NCBI GenBank assembly: GCA_964463485.1 | Contig: CAYXDO010000019.1 | Span: 1 to 64,000, forward strand | DNA: 64,000 nt | Source of the DNA: CAYXDO01 sp964463485 | GTDB lineage: Bacteria; Myxococcota; Kuafuiibacteriia; Kuafuiibacteriales; Kuafuiibacteriaceae | Reading direction: 5' to 3' | Shown here: positions 10,119 to 18,667 of the stretch, in pieces | How the letters are laid out: each line of letters begins with the position of its first letter | How positions within the stretch are numbered: the first letter of the stretch is position 1 | Made by a program: the position numbers and the translations under genes | Notes under the pieces: model-generated | What the model saw: only the letters and a program-made list of their open reading frames with translations | Database searches by the model: none | What the model was told of the DNA's origin: nothing

Positions 10119-11167
10119 AGAATCACCATCGCGTCCCCATAAGAGAAGAAACGGTACCCAGAGTCGACCGCATGTCGATACGCGGCCCGCCAAAGCTCCG
10201 GGCCGAGGATCGACGCGACCAACACCACCAGGGTCGACTTCGGAAGATGGAAATTCGTCACCAACACGTCGACCGTCGAGAGCACGAAGCCCGGCTTGAT
10301 GAAGATCTTCGTGGATCCAGCTCCGGCCATCAGCGGGCGTCGACTCTCGAGCGTTCGTACGACGGTCGTCCCTACCGCAACCACGCGCCCGCCCGCGCGC
10401 TTGGTCTCCTCGATCGACGCGATCGTCTCCTCGGGGATCTCGAACCGCTCCGCGTGCATGACGTGATCGGAGAGTCGCGACGCCCGAATCGGAAGGAACG
10501 TGCCAGGACCCACGTGCAGCGTGACCGAGACACGTCCGATCCCCTTGGCGCTCAATGTATCGAGCGTTTGCTGGGTGAAATGCAGGCCCGCCGTCGGCGC
10601 TGCCACCGAACCTCTGCGGTCGTCGCGCGCGTAGACGGTCTGGTAGCGCTGCACATCTTCCGGTTCAGCCGCGCGTCCGAGGTAGGGCGGCAGAGGCACT
10701 TGTCCAAATCGCGCCAAAAAGCTCGGCGCGGGCTCGGGGAGGAAGACCTCCACGAAGCCTTCTCCGAGCGCACGTTCCACGGTGAGCGTCGCCGCCGAAC
10801 CACCCGCGCTCACGATGAGCTCGGTGCCGGGCCGGAGCGACTTCGATCCGGTGGCCATCGCCGAAAAGCGCCGCTCCTCCGAGTCGAGCGCCTCCACGAG
10901 CAACAAGTCGGCGCGCCCGCCCGACGAGCGCTTCTTCGCGGAGAGTCTCGCCGGAAAGACTTTGCTCTCGTTCACCACCAGCAAGTCCTTGGGAGACAAG
11001 AGCTCCGGAAGATCGCGGAAGATCGCGTCTCGAAACCTCTGCGTCCGCCGATCGACCACCAAGAGCCGCGAAGCGTCGCGCGCTTCGAGCGGGTGACGCG
11101 CGATCAAATGATCTGGCAGCTCGAAGTCGAAGTCGTCGAGGCTCGACTCATGAGTTGGGTCGGTCAT
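10115..11167 (-). CDS. queA: S-adenosylmethionine:tRNA ribosyltransferase-isomerase
   Basis: 350 residues from the ATG chosen (MTDPTHESSLDDFDFELPDHLIARHPLEARDASRLL). Family hallmarks include LLVVNESKVFPARL, GSVAAPTAGLHFT, LHVGPGTFLPI, the VAVGTTVVRTLES region and VTNFHLPKSTLVVLV near the C-terminus. It uses the ribosyl moiety of AdoMet to make epoxyqueuosine from preQ1-tRNA. An ATG 120 bases upstream would run into the spoIID-like gene and is rejected. The 7-base gap upstream and 4-base overlap downstream indicate a spoIID-queA-tgt operon. Confidence 0.97.
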   Translation of the reverse strand: MTDPTHESSLDDFDFELPDHLIARHPLEARDASRLLVVDRRTQRFRDAIFRDLPELLSPKDLLVVNESKVFPARLSAKKRSSGGRADLLLVEALDSEERRFSAMATGSKSLRPGTELIVSAGGSAATLTVERALGEGFVEVFLPEPAPSFLARFGQVPLPPYLGRAAEPEDVQRYQTVYARDDRRGSVAAPTAGLHFTQQTLDTLSAKGIGRVSVTLHVGPGTFLPIRASRLSDHVMHAERFEIPEETIASIEETKRAGGRVVAVGTTVVRTLESRRPLMAGAGSTKIFIKPGFVLSTVDVLVTNFHLPKSTLVVLVASILGPELWRAAYRHAVDSGYRFFSYGDAMVIL

Positions 11168-11174
11168 TCTGGCC

Positions 11175-12293
11175 TCAGTAAATCCGTCGGAGCTCCGCGC
11201 CGGGATAGTAGTGTTCGAGGATCTGGACATGTGTCTTGTTGGCCTCGGACATCCCTTTGGCGCCCCACTGGCACAACCCCACGCCATGGCCGAAGCCGTG
11301 ACCTTCGAAAGTCACGGTCTTCTTCTGAGTCGTGACGGTGTACCGATCAGAGAAGATCGTCGTGTAGCCGAGCGCTCGCCGCACCTTCCCGGGCTGGGTC
11401 CGAACGGAATCGTTGATTCGTACGTCCTTCTCTCCTTTTTTCCGCTCGATTTTTTTCAGCTTGGTCTTGATCAGGCCGGCTTTTTTCAACGACGCGCCGA
11501 GTTGGTCGAGGGTGAATCGGGCGACCCACGAGTAGCGTGGCGACGGCTTGCAGAACTCACAAACTCTGCCCACCAGGTACGGGACCTCGTGACCGAAGGC
11601 CTCCTTGGCCGGCACGGTGCGACCGCCGCACGTCGAGTGAAACAACGCCTCCACCGGCCGATGCCGAAAGCTCAAGACCTCGCCCCGCGTTTGTCGCACC
11701 GCCTCGACCACCGACGGCTGGATCCGCTCGGCACCCGCGTACACCTGCGAGAGGACCGTGGACTCGAGATCGTAAGGCCGGCCCGCCGCTCTCATCATCA
11801 TCCGCCGCTCGAACGCGTACGTGCGCGCCGAGACCGCCTGCGCTTTCAACGCCTCGATCGGCCAGGCTGGGCTCATCTCACTCCCGACGATCCCGAGCAG
11901 GTAGGTCTCCATCGGAATTCGGTTGATGACGTGGAGGCCTTTCTGCCAACGCCGGACCACGATGCGGCCGAGGAACAAGCGACCGTCCACGCGAATCCCG
12001 TCGGGCGCTTCGAAGAGGAGTCGCTCGGACTCGGCGGGGTCTCGATCAAGGGTGAAGCTCCCGTCACTCTTGGCAATACGCACCCGCGGGCCGCTCACGA
12101 CGACCTCGACGGAGCACTCTCCTAGCCCCAGCCCGATCCGCTCCCCTGAGCTCGGATCATAGGCGCTCAGGCTCGCACCCGAGAGCGCGACGGTCGACCG
12201 CCCCTCCGAGATCGCGATGCGGACCTCTTCCTCACCGCGCGCGCCGGCCGCGAAGAGGGTCACCGCGATCAGAGCGAGGGCGTGCGCTCGCAA
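11175..12293 (-). CDS. SpoIID/LytB domain exported protein
   Basis: 372 residues with a Sec signal peptide (RAHALALIAVTLFAAGARG). The SpoIID/LytB core is at about residues 115-340: INRIPMETYLLGIVGSEMSPAWPIEALKAQAVSARTYA, the Cys-containing HSTCGGRT, and the C-terminal FEGHGFGHGVGLCQWGAKGMSE. SpoIID of Bacillus is a peptidoglycan lytic transglycosylase; Gram-negative members are thought to act on peptidoglycan in the periplasm. The N-terminal about 100 residues form a separate beta-rich region. It heads the queA-tgt operon and is divergent from the sensor gene. Confidence 0.92.
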   Translation of the reverse strand: MRAHALALIAVTLFAAGARGEEEVRIAISEGRSTVALSGASLSAYDPSSGERIGLGLGECSVEVVVSGPRVRIAKSDGSFTLDRDPAESERLLFEAPDGIRVDGRLFLGRIVVRRWQKGLHVINRIPMETYLLGIVGSEMSPAWPIEALKAQAVSARTYAFERRMMMRAAGRPYDLESTVLSQVYAGAERIQPSVVEAVRQTRGEVLSFRHRPVEALFHSTCGGRTVPAKEAFGHEVPYLVGRVCEFCKPSPRYSWVARFTLDQLGASLKKAGLIKTKLKKIERKKGEKDVRINDSVRTQPGKVRRALGYTTIFSDRYTVTTQKKTVTFEGHGFGHGVGLCQWGAKGMSEANKTHVQILEHYYPGAELRRIY

Positions 12294-12317
12294 ACGCGTC
12301 GAGCCTACACGAAGACG

Positions 12318-14324
12318 ATGGCGAGAGCCGGCCTAGCGCTCATCCCTGGCCCAGCCCTCGCGTTTGAACGATACTCCGGTGCTCTGACGGGGACCGATCC
12401 CAGTCCGCCGGCGCGAAGCCAGCTCGCCCGAAAGCTCGGGCTCGCCGTTGCCCTCTTGGTCGCCACCTTCGCGGCTGGCGGCGCCTTCATCGCCTACGTC
12501 GCTTACGGCCGTAGGGAGGCAGAGAGCACGGGCCGGTCCGTCACCGCGCTCGCTGCAGCCATCGCCGGATCGTACGAGGTCTACGATGCGAGCTTTCGCA
12601 GACATCCCGCGGCCTCGATCGCCGAAAGCCTCGCGACCCGAACCGATATCGCCCGCATCGAAATCCGCGGACACGACGGCGTCGCGCGCTGGACCTCGCG
12701 CCCAGAGCCCGCGTCGCTCCTCGCCAACGAGCTCGTGCTCCCCGTGGCCAAACACGAACGCTGCGCCGGGTGCCACGAGTCGGAGCCCAACCCCATCGGA
12801 CAGATCCGCATCGCGACATCACAAACCGTGCCCTTCGGCGGTGTCAGCCCCGAAGCGCTCTCGATTCTGGGACTAGGATCCGCGCTCCTCATCGTCTTTG
12901 TCCTGATCTTGGTGGAACGGCTCGCGCTCGTGCGCATCGAACGCCTCGTCCGCGTCCTCGATCAAGTCGAGGGCGGCGACTTCATGACCCGCGCGGACGT
13001 CGACTCCAACGACGAGATCGGTCGGATGGCCCAGGCGGTGAATCGGCTGCTCGCCAAGATCACCGACCTTCGGGTCGAAGGCATCGAGAGCCAACGAGAG
13101 CTCACCGAGGTCGAGGAAGAGCTCGCGCTCAAGACCGAGATCGAAGAGAAGACGCAGGCGCTGCTCGAGGCCCACAACCGCGCCGAGCACGCCAACGAGC
13201 TCTACGCGGCCGCCAACGAGAAGCTCTCCCTCGCCAACCAGGAGCTCGCGCGACGTTTCGATCGCCTGCGCTTCCTCTACGAAGTGAGCAGGCGCCTGCG
13301 CGCCAACAGCGCGACCGATCCGACCGAAGCGCTCGGCTCTCTGGCCGCGCTCGTCCATGAGACTCTAGGCGTTCCGGAGACCTCCGTGCTGCTCCTCGAT
13401 CACGGCGGCGTCGTGTTGACCCGCGCCTTCGGCTTCGCGCCGGGCGCCCTCACGACCGGTCAAAGACTCGAGGTGCAAGGCACGATCAGCGGAGAGGCCA
13501 TCGAATCCAAGGCGCCGGTCTACGTCCCGGACCTCGCCCGCACGCACCGCCGCGTGGCTTATCGAAAAGACGCGAAAGGCTCGCTCCTGTGCGTCCCGGT
13601 CATCGTTCAAGACAGGCTCGCGGCGCTCCTTCACTTCTCCTCGAGCCGGATCGACGCGTTCAGCGAAGACGAGCGCGAGCTCCTCGTGTCGCTAGGAAGC
13701 CAGGCCGCGCTCGCCGCAGCCAACGCCGACCTGCGCGCCAGGCTCGAGGCAAATCAGGCGAAGGGCGAGCTCGAGAAGAAGCCGCTGATCGTCGATCGGC
13801 AGATCGATCGGCACGTCGACGAGACGACCGGCCTCCCCAATCGCCAGGCGATCCTCGAGACCCTGGAACGCGCCGCTCAGGGTCCGGTCTCGGTGGTCAT
13901 GTTCGACGTCCCCGGCTTGAGGACCGTGACCGAGCTCTTAGGCGCCCCAGCGGCCGATGAGATTCTCAAAGGCCTCGCCGACTTCCTGAAGGCGACGCTG
14001 CCCCCCGAGACTCCGGTCGGACGTTACGGAGTCGACCAATTTCTGATCGTGCTGAACCGCATCAACGCCCAGGAAGCCAAAGCCCTCGCCGAGAAGCTCG
14101 AGCGCTCCGTCCTCGAAGCCCAAGCCGAAACCGGAGTCACCGAACCCGTCGCCGTGGTCGCAGGTTCTGCCGCGCTCAAGGTCGACACCGATGCTTGGAG
14201 CGAGCTGCCGATGCGAGCAGCTCTTGCTGCCCGGAAGGATGCAGCCGAGAGCGGATTTTCAGATGAGTCGGGAGAAGATCTGCCGGAGGTCGAAGCGGTC
14301 CTAGTTCAGCCTGGAGAAGGGTGA
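12318..14324 (+). CDS. Membrane sensor: heme-motif periplasmic domain, HAMP, GAF, degenerate GGDEF
   Basis: 668 residues from ATG 12318. Order: a membrane helix (GLAVALLVATFAAGGAFIAYVAYG), a periplasmic domain of about 110 residues with a single c-type heme motif CAGCH (Cys codon at 12762), a second membrane helix (ILGLGSALLIVFVLILV), HAMP, a long coiled coil (about 260-320), a GAF domain, and a C-terminal GGDEF-type domain starting TTGLPNRQAIL. The active-site loop reads RYGVDQF instead of RYGGDEF, so cyclic-di-GMP synthesis is doubtful. It could sense redox, NO or CO through heme and signal by shape change or by binding c-di-GMP. A 12-residue longer start (12282) overlaps the divergent gene. 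Confidence 0.85.
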   Translation: MARAGLALIPGPALAFERYSGALTGTDPSPPARSQLARKLGLAVALLVATFAAGGAFIAYVAYGRREAESTGRSVTALAAAIAGSYEVYDASFRRHPAASIAESLATRTDIARIEIRGHDGVARWTSRPEPASLLANELVLPVAKHERCAGCHESEPNPIGQIRIATSQTVPFGGVSPEALSILGLGSALLIVFVLILVERLALVRIERLVRVLDQVEGGDFMTRADVDSNDEIGRMAQAVNRLLAKITDLRVEGIESQRELTEVEEELALKTEIEEKTQALLEAHNRAEHANELYAAANEKLSLANQELARRFDRLRFLYEVSRRLRANSATDPTEALGSLAALVHETLGVPETSVLLLDHGGVVLTRAFGFAPGALTTGQRLEVQGTISGEAIESKAPVYVPDLARTHRRVAYRKDAKGSLLCVPVIVQDRLAALLHFSSSRIDAFSEDERELLVSLGSQAALAAANADLRARLEANQAKGELEKKPLIVDRQIDRHVDETTGLPNRQAILETLERAAQGPVSVVMFDVPGLRTVTELLGAPAADEILKGLADFLKATLPPETPVGRYGVDQFLIVLNRINAQEAKALAEKLERSVLEAQAETGVTEPVAVVAGSAALKVDTDAWSELPMRAALAARKDAAESGFSDESGEDLPEVEAVLVQPGEG

Positions 14325-14347
14325 GTGAGTGTCAGTCACAGTCACAA

Positions 14348-14860
14348 TCACAAGACTTTGATCATCCCGACGCCGGTCACCTGGATGCGACGATCGATCC
14401 CGAGGCCGAGATCGGAGATCGTGAGGTTCGCAGCCGTCGACGAGCCGTCGATGAAGAAGCGAACATCGAATGGATAGCTAGGCGCGGTGATTCGGGTCTG
14501 ATTTCCTGGGTCGAGCACGTCCAGATCCACGACTTCGAGCGAGAGGGTGTTCGCGTTTCGGTCCTGAACGAAGATCTCGAAGCGTGTCGCCGACTGAATC
14601 CGGACGAAGGATTGGTTCGTTTGTACGGGAATACCTCCTCCGTCCAGAAACTGACGTCCCGTGGCTGCGTAAACACGGGCCGAACTGAGGTAGCCGACGA
14701 TTTTTCGAGTCACGGTCGCGACCTGGTTCTGTCGTTGGACACCGGCGAACCACGGGATCGTGATCGCCGTGATGATGCCCGTGATGGCCACCACGATAAG
14801 CATCTCCAGGAGAGTGAATCCTCGTTGTCGGTGGCGTCTCATGAGTTCCTCACGGCTCAA
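14348..14860 (-). CDS. Type IV pilus minor pilin, FimT/GspH family
   Basis: 170 residues. Prepilin signal: RHRQRG, then FTLLEMLIVVAITGIITAITIPWF, with cleavage after Gly and the conserved Glu5 for membrane assembly. The C-terminal half is a small beta domain (GspH/FimT). It is the last gene of the pilV-pilW-pilX-fimT group and overlaps the pilX-like start by ATGA. Minor pilins prime pilus assembly. Confidence 0.88.
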   Translation of the reverse strand: MSREELMRRHRQRGFTLLEMLIVVAITGIITAITIPWFAGVQRQNQVATVTRKIVGYLSSARVYAATGRQFLDGGGIPVQTNQSFVRIQSATRFEIFVQDRNANTLSLEVVDLDVLDPGNQTRITAPSYPFDVRFFIDGSSTAANLTISDLGLGIDRRIQVTGVGMIKVL

Positions 14861-15411
14861 CGAAAGGCGGCCTTGGGTCCGATTCGATTGGGTTTTCCGA
14901 CGACTATCGCCGTATCGACGACCAAGTTCTTCGTGGCCTCCGCGGGAGAGTTCACGTTTGGTGACGCCGTCCCAAAGCCGTCGATTTCAGCCACCAATGC
15001 GACGCTCTTTTGCACACTAGAATTACTTACGGATTGCTCCCGCAGGAAACGGACCTCGGCACGAAAGCTCCCATCTACGATCAGATCCCCGCCTACTAAG
15101 AACTGGCTCCCCGAGGGGTCGTAACCGGTCCAGACGAGCGGGCTCGTAGGATCCTCGATGTTGGGCTGGGGAAAGAATTGTCGTAGCGACTGGGAACCAA
15201 GCATTTCGTACGTGATCCCCTCGACGGTCTCTCTCACGCGAAAGTTGGTTCGCGAATTTCCGACCAGGGCGAGATCCAGGCGCAGGAGTTGGAGGATCGA
15301 CAAGCCCATCACGGACATGACCACGATGAGAAGTACGACCACGATCAAAGCAAACCCTCCCTGACCTTTGACCTTAGGCGATCGCATTTTCATTCTTGAC
15401 TCCGTTTTCAC
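14857..15411 (-). CDS. Type IV pilus assembly protein, PilX-like
   Basis: 184 residues. N-terminal prepilin-like leader VKGQGG, then FALIVVVLLIVVMSVMGLSIL: a hydrophobic helix after Gly, but no Glu at position 5, as is usual for PilX rather than major pilins. The rest is a short globular domain with several Val/Leu strands. It overlaps its neighbours on both sides by 4 bases. Named by gene order as well as sequence. Confidence 0.82.
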   Translation of the reverse strand: MKTESRMKMRSPKVKGQGGFALIVVVLLIVVMSVMGLSILQLLRLDLALVGNSRTNFRVRETVEGITYEMLGSQSLRQFFPQPNIEDPTSPLVWTGYDPSGSQFLVGGDLIVDGSFRAEVRFLREQSVSNSSVQKSVALVAEIDGFGTASPNVNSPAEATKNLVVDTAIVVGKPNRIGPKAAFR

Positions 15412-16526
15412 CGAAGCATTCCAAGCATTGCGCCGGTGTTCCTCAACTGAATGGAACTCCGAAGCACGATGCGCTGATATCGAAGCGAGTTACGCTGTGT
15501 GGCGTTCAACACCGGGGAAGTCGGCGGGAACGTGCCCCCGCCGGAGCTTTCCAGTGCGAGCCGAACTGGGGCATGAAACTGCTGGTCCTCCATCGTCCGC
15601 GAGCGAACGACCAACTCGACATCCACGCGAAAGCGTTCTCTCGTATTGATTGGGCCTGTGTGCAATACCCAGTTCTGCGGCACGGCCGTCTCGTCCCATC
15701 GAAAGTAGCGGACCTGCAACGTATCGATGTTGTCTGCCATCAAGTTGCCGCACGCCGGACCGCGGGCGCAGTCGGTGTCCACAGCCCTCCGAAGCTGGGG
15801 GAAGTTGTCTGGACCGTACGTCATGAACCAAATCGATATCCGATGACCCGTCGCGACGGTCCCTAAGCTCCACTCCTCGTCGCTTGCACCCCCTGGAGTC
15901 GTGTACCCCAAAGGGCCAGGAACAACAGCCAGTTGGAACGAATCGCACAGACCAGTACCCACACAGTCAACGCACGGCGAACCGATCGTGAGGCCCGAAA
16001 CCTGGCGTATGCTGATGAGTTGTCCTGTAGTGTCGCGTAGGGATACCATATCCCCGTCCAGGACTCGCGTCGGGTTGCAGACGAAGAAAAACCCGCCGGC
16101 TTCGGCGCCGGACCTCATGACCGTGTTGGTTGAGACCTCCGTGGAGCGAATGAACACATCGTCATTTACCGTGGTATACCCCCACATCGGATCGGTGAAA
16201 ACGGCGTTGTCTGTGGTGAAGGCAGGCGCCGAGCCACCGCTAGCTGGACCAATGCTGAAGGTGCCACCAAGTTTGAGCCCAGGGAAGCTGCTCTGGTAGT
16301 CATAGCCAATGCCAGAGCCCGCGTTGGTAAAGTCACGCATCATCAGGTCGAGTGCTGCCCGACCTGTTTGCAGCATTTCGAGGTTCTGGTTTCCGCGACC
16401 GAACGCCTTGATTTCGTCATGGGCAAACGCGATGGCGGCCATGATGACGATCGAAGCCACGGCGAGCCCGATCATCATTTCTACAAGGGTGAAGCCGATT
16501 TGACGCAATCTATCTTGTCTAAGCAT
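15408..16526 (-). CDS. Type IV pilus minor pilin, PilW family
   Basis: 372 residues, normal for PilW. Leader LRQIG, then FTLVEMMIGLAVASIVIMAAIAF with Glu5, followed by the family pattern ALDLMMRDFTNAGSGIGYDY. The large C-terminal domain ends in EDQQFHAPVRLALESS and RIVLRSSIQLRN, consistent with PilW. Three bases separate it from pilV and 4 bases overlap pilX. Confidence 0.9.
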   Translation of the reverse strand: MLRQDRLRQIGFTLVEMMIGLAVASIVIMAAIAFAHDEIKAFGRGNQNLEMLQTGRAALDLMMRDFTNAGSGIGYDYQSSFPGLKLGGTFSIGPASGGSAPAFTTDNAVFTDPMWGYTTVNDDVFIRSTEVSTNTVMRSGAEAGGFFFVCNPTRVLDGDMVSLRDTTGQLISIRQVSGLTIGSPCVDCVGTGLCDSFQLAVVPGPLGYTTPGGASDEEWSLGTVATGHRISIWFMTYGPDNFPQLRRAVDTDCARGPACGNLMADNIDTLQVRYFRWDETAVPQNWVLHTGPINTRERFRVDVELVVRSRTMEDQQFHAPVRLALESSGGGTFPPTSPVLNATQRNSLRYQRIVLRSSIQLRNTGAMLGMLR

Positions 16527-16529
16527 GCT

Positions 16530-17120
16530 TCACCTCGGAGACGGTACGACGGCGCGATGCTGGACTTCCCGGTAGCGACCACCGTCCTGCCAGCAGACGC
16601 TCACCAAAAGCATTAAGTCATTGTCGTCGGCGTTGGTCGTCAAGTTCGGAACCGCAACGGTATCAACCCGAAAACGCGCTGTGGGATCGATATCGGTCGT
16701 AATCGCCAACTCGCCGACATCTGCGCCGTTCACCTCGTCCGTGCAGCCCGGCGTACCGCTCGCTGGGACCTGCGGCCCGGTCCCGTTCGAATTGGCGCAG
16801 CCCGCCCGAGCGTGAAGAGCCGGAATCGAATACGCACAGCTCGTCGGGACACCTGCTGACTGTCGGCCCACGTAGTCCTGAACTCGCTGCCGAGCGATAT
16901 CCATCGCGGTCGACATCGCCTCGCTCGATCGCAGGGAGCTCACGACGCTGGTGTGAAGCTGCAGGATGCCCGCGGCCGCGATCGTCAGCACCATCAGCGT
17001 GATGATCGCTTCGAGGATCTTGAAGCCTGCTTGGCTCCGCCGCGGGCGCCGACGCCTGGTTCGAGCGACGCCCAACGGAGAGAGGCAACCGATGCGCGAT
17101 CGGGACGAACGGCACGCCAC
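16530..17120 (-). CDS. Type IV pilus minor pilin, PilV-like
   Basis: About 196 residues from ATG 17120; a GTG at 17069 is an alternative. A basic leader RRRRPRRSQAG precedes FKILEAIITLMVLTIAAAGILQLH, with Glu5 but Lys in place of the usual Thr at position 2. The mature domain is Ser-rich with two Cys that could form a disulfide (CAYSIPALHARAGC). It is first of the minor pilin operon. Confidence 0.82.
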   Translation of the reverse strand: MACRSSRSRIGCLSPLGVARTRRRRPRRSQAGFKILEAIITLMVLTIAAAGILQLHTSVVSSLRSSEAMSTAMDIARQRVQDYVGRQSAGVPTSCAYSIPALHARAGCANSNGTGPQVPASGTPGCTDEVNGADVGELAITTDIDPTARFRVDTVAVPNLTTNADDNDLMLLVSVCWQDGGRYREVQHRAVVPSPR

Positions 17121-17228
17121 AGCGAATCCAGTCTATGCACAGCGTAAGCCAACTGCAACATCTCTCCCACCCGCGAGATGCTATGCAGGACCGCGCGCGC
17201 GGCGCGCAACCCCGTGCGGACCGATGGT

Positions 17229-18563
17229 TCAGCGCGGGGTCAACTCCACGATCGCGCTGTCTCCCGTCGAGCTTCCCGCCAAAATCAGCCCGGTCGAAAC
17301 CTGCACGATCCCATACACCGCGAAGCCCGCCAGCTGTTCCAAGGGGCAATATCCGCCAGGCACTCCGGGTAAATAGACGCCCACCGTCCCGAAGGCCGAC
17401 CCCATCACGAAGCCGTCGCGAAACGGAGCCACCGCATCCGAATAAACCCGCAACGGCGATCCTGCGAGCTCGCGGACCTCGTCCTGCCCCAACGCAAACA
17501 CCGATCCTTCGGCGGTGACCAACACCGTCCCGAGCCCCTCCACGAACGTCGCCGCCGTGATGCCCGCCGTAGCCGTGATCTCGATCTCCTGCTGCTCGGT
17601 GGGCAGCACGCGAAGCACCTTCGTGCTGCTCTCAGAATAGACCACTACCCCGGCCGGCTCCCGCACGACTCCACCCGCCCGCTCGAGCCCGTCGCTCTCG
17701 AAATCGTGGAGCGGGCTGAAAGACCCTCGATGCTCACGATAAACCTGTCCCGTGATCGTGATCAGTATCCGATCGCCGCTGTCCTCGACCGCGAGCGCCT
17801 CGACTTCCTCGGGCAGGCCGAGCGCCACGTCGTCCTCCTCGACCAGCATCCCCTCCAAGCGAGCCCGTACGAGCGACCCCGACTTCGTTCCGAGGTGCAA
17901 CTGTTCCCCGACGCGTGCACCAGCCGTATACACGACGATCGTCGAGCTCGTGACCCGAGTCAGCTCCCCAGCCGCAAACCGAAACAGGAGGCCGTCTCGA
18001 AACGACAGCAGGGCCGATCCGTCAGCCAAACCCAAGGCGAACGATGCATTCTGAGTCGCTCCGGGAACCGATTTCGGTGTCGCCGTAAACCGGGGACACG
18101 GCCCGCGCGAAAACCGAAGGCGCGCCAGAATCGAATCCTTGGGCTCGATCGCCGACCAACCCTCGGTGGCACCCTCCTCCACCCGGGCCACGAACACCCC
18201 CAAACCCTGCGGCAGCGCGTCGCCGTCGCCCACGGTCGGCAACGGACCTGGTGTAAACCCAATCGATTCAAGCGATTGACCGTAGGCCACCGCCTCGACC
18301 AAGGCAGGCGCGTCAGGGTCGACCGATCCAAGGCTCAGGGGATACACCCCTAGGTCTGTCGCCAGCACGTCCAGACGATCACGCTGCGAGATCGCGACCA
18401 CCTCCGCCTGCGCGTCCGAACGAGGCAGCCCCAGCCAGAGCTTAGACGGCACGTCCGCGTTCTCACAGGCGACGCTCGCCGTGAGCACGACGAGGGCGCA
18501 GAATCGGGAGCGCGCGCATCTTGCCTGCGGAAGTGAACCGCGGACCCCTGGGAGCGCAGGCAT
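17229..18563 (-). CDS. Putative beta-propeller-like lipoprotein, family A
   Basis: About 444 residues from ATG 18563. A lipoprotein signal is visible: RCARSRFCALVVLTASVAC, with Cys after SVA. The mature part is made of many short strands (FRDGLLFRFAAGEL, then GQVYREHRGSFSPLH, then GSVFALGQDEVREL), which looks like a beta-propeller. The C-terminus (GTVGVYLPGVPGGYCPLEQL) matches in layout the protein at 59919 (GNFGQYVDGHGLCELQR), so the two are probably paralogues. The start codon lies inside the loop of a repeat hairpin, so the start is unsure. Function is unknown. Confidence 0.6.
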   Translation of the reverse strand: MPALPGVRGSLPQARCARSRFCALVVLTASVACENADVPSKLWLGLPRSDAQAEVVAISQRDRLDVLATDLGVYPLSLGSVDPDAPALVEAVAYGQSLESIGFTPGPLPTVGDGDALPQGLGVFVARVEEGATEGWSAIEPKDSILARLRFSRGPCPRFTATPKSVPGATQNASFALGLADGSALLSFRDGLLFRFAAGELTRVTSSTIVVYTAGARVGEQLHLGTKSGSLVRARLEGMLVEEDDVALGLPEEVEALAVEDSGDRILITITGQVYREHRGSFSPLHDFESDGLERAGGVVREPAGVVVYSESSTKVLRVLPTEQQEIEITATAGITAATFVEGLGTVLVTAEGSVFALGQDEVRELAGSPLRVYSDAVAPFRDGFVMGSAFGTVGVYLPGVPGGYCPLEQLAGFAVYGIVQVSTGLILAGSSTGDSAIVELTPR

Positions 18564-18572
18564 CTTGCCTGC
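18506..18572. repeat. Interspersed repeat, copies 2 and 3, with hairpin
   Basis: Two close copies of GGGAGCGC..GCATCTTGCCTGCG (18506-18530 and 18551-18573). Bases 18541-18565 are identical to 6440-6464. The second copy folds into a perfect 7-bp hairpin GCAGGCA-TCT-TGCCTGC (18556-18572). There is no T-run, so it does not look like a rho-independent terminator. It probably belongs to a small dispersed repeat family. Confidence 0.7.
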
Positions 18573-18667
18573 GCGTAAGCTTCGCGGATGATGGAGCTCG
18601 GGAGGCCGGACGAAGCGGCACGGTACGCGCCTCTGCCGGTCCGAGCAATCGGTGTGGACCGGTGATC

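Noticed and set aside
18556..18572. Rho-independent terminator
   Set aside because: A good hairpin but no T-run on either strand; it belongs to a repeat.
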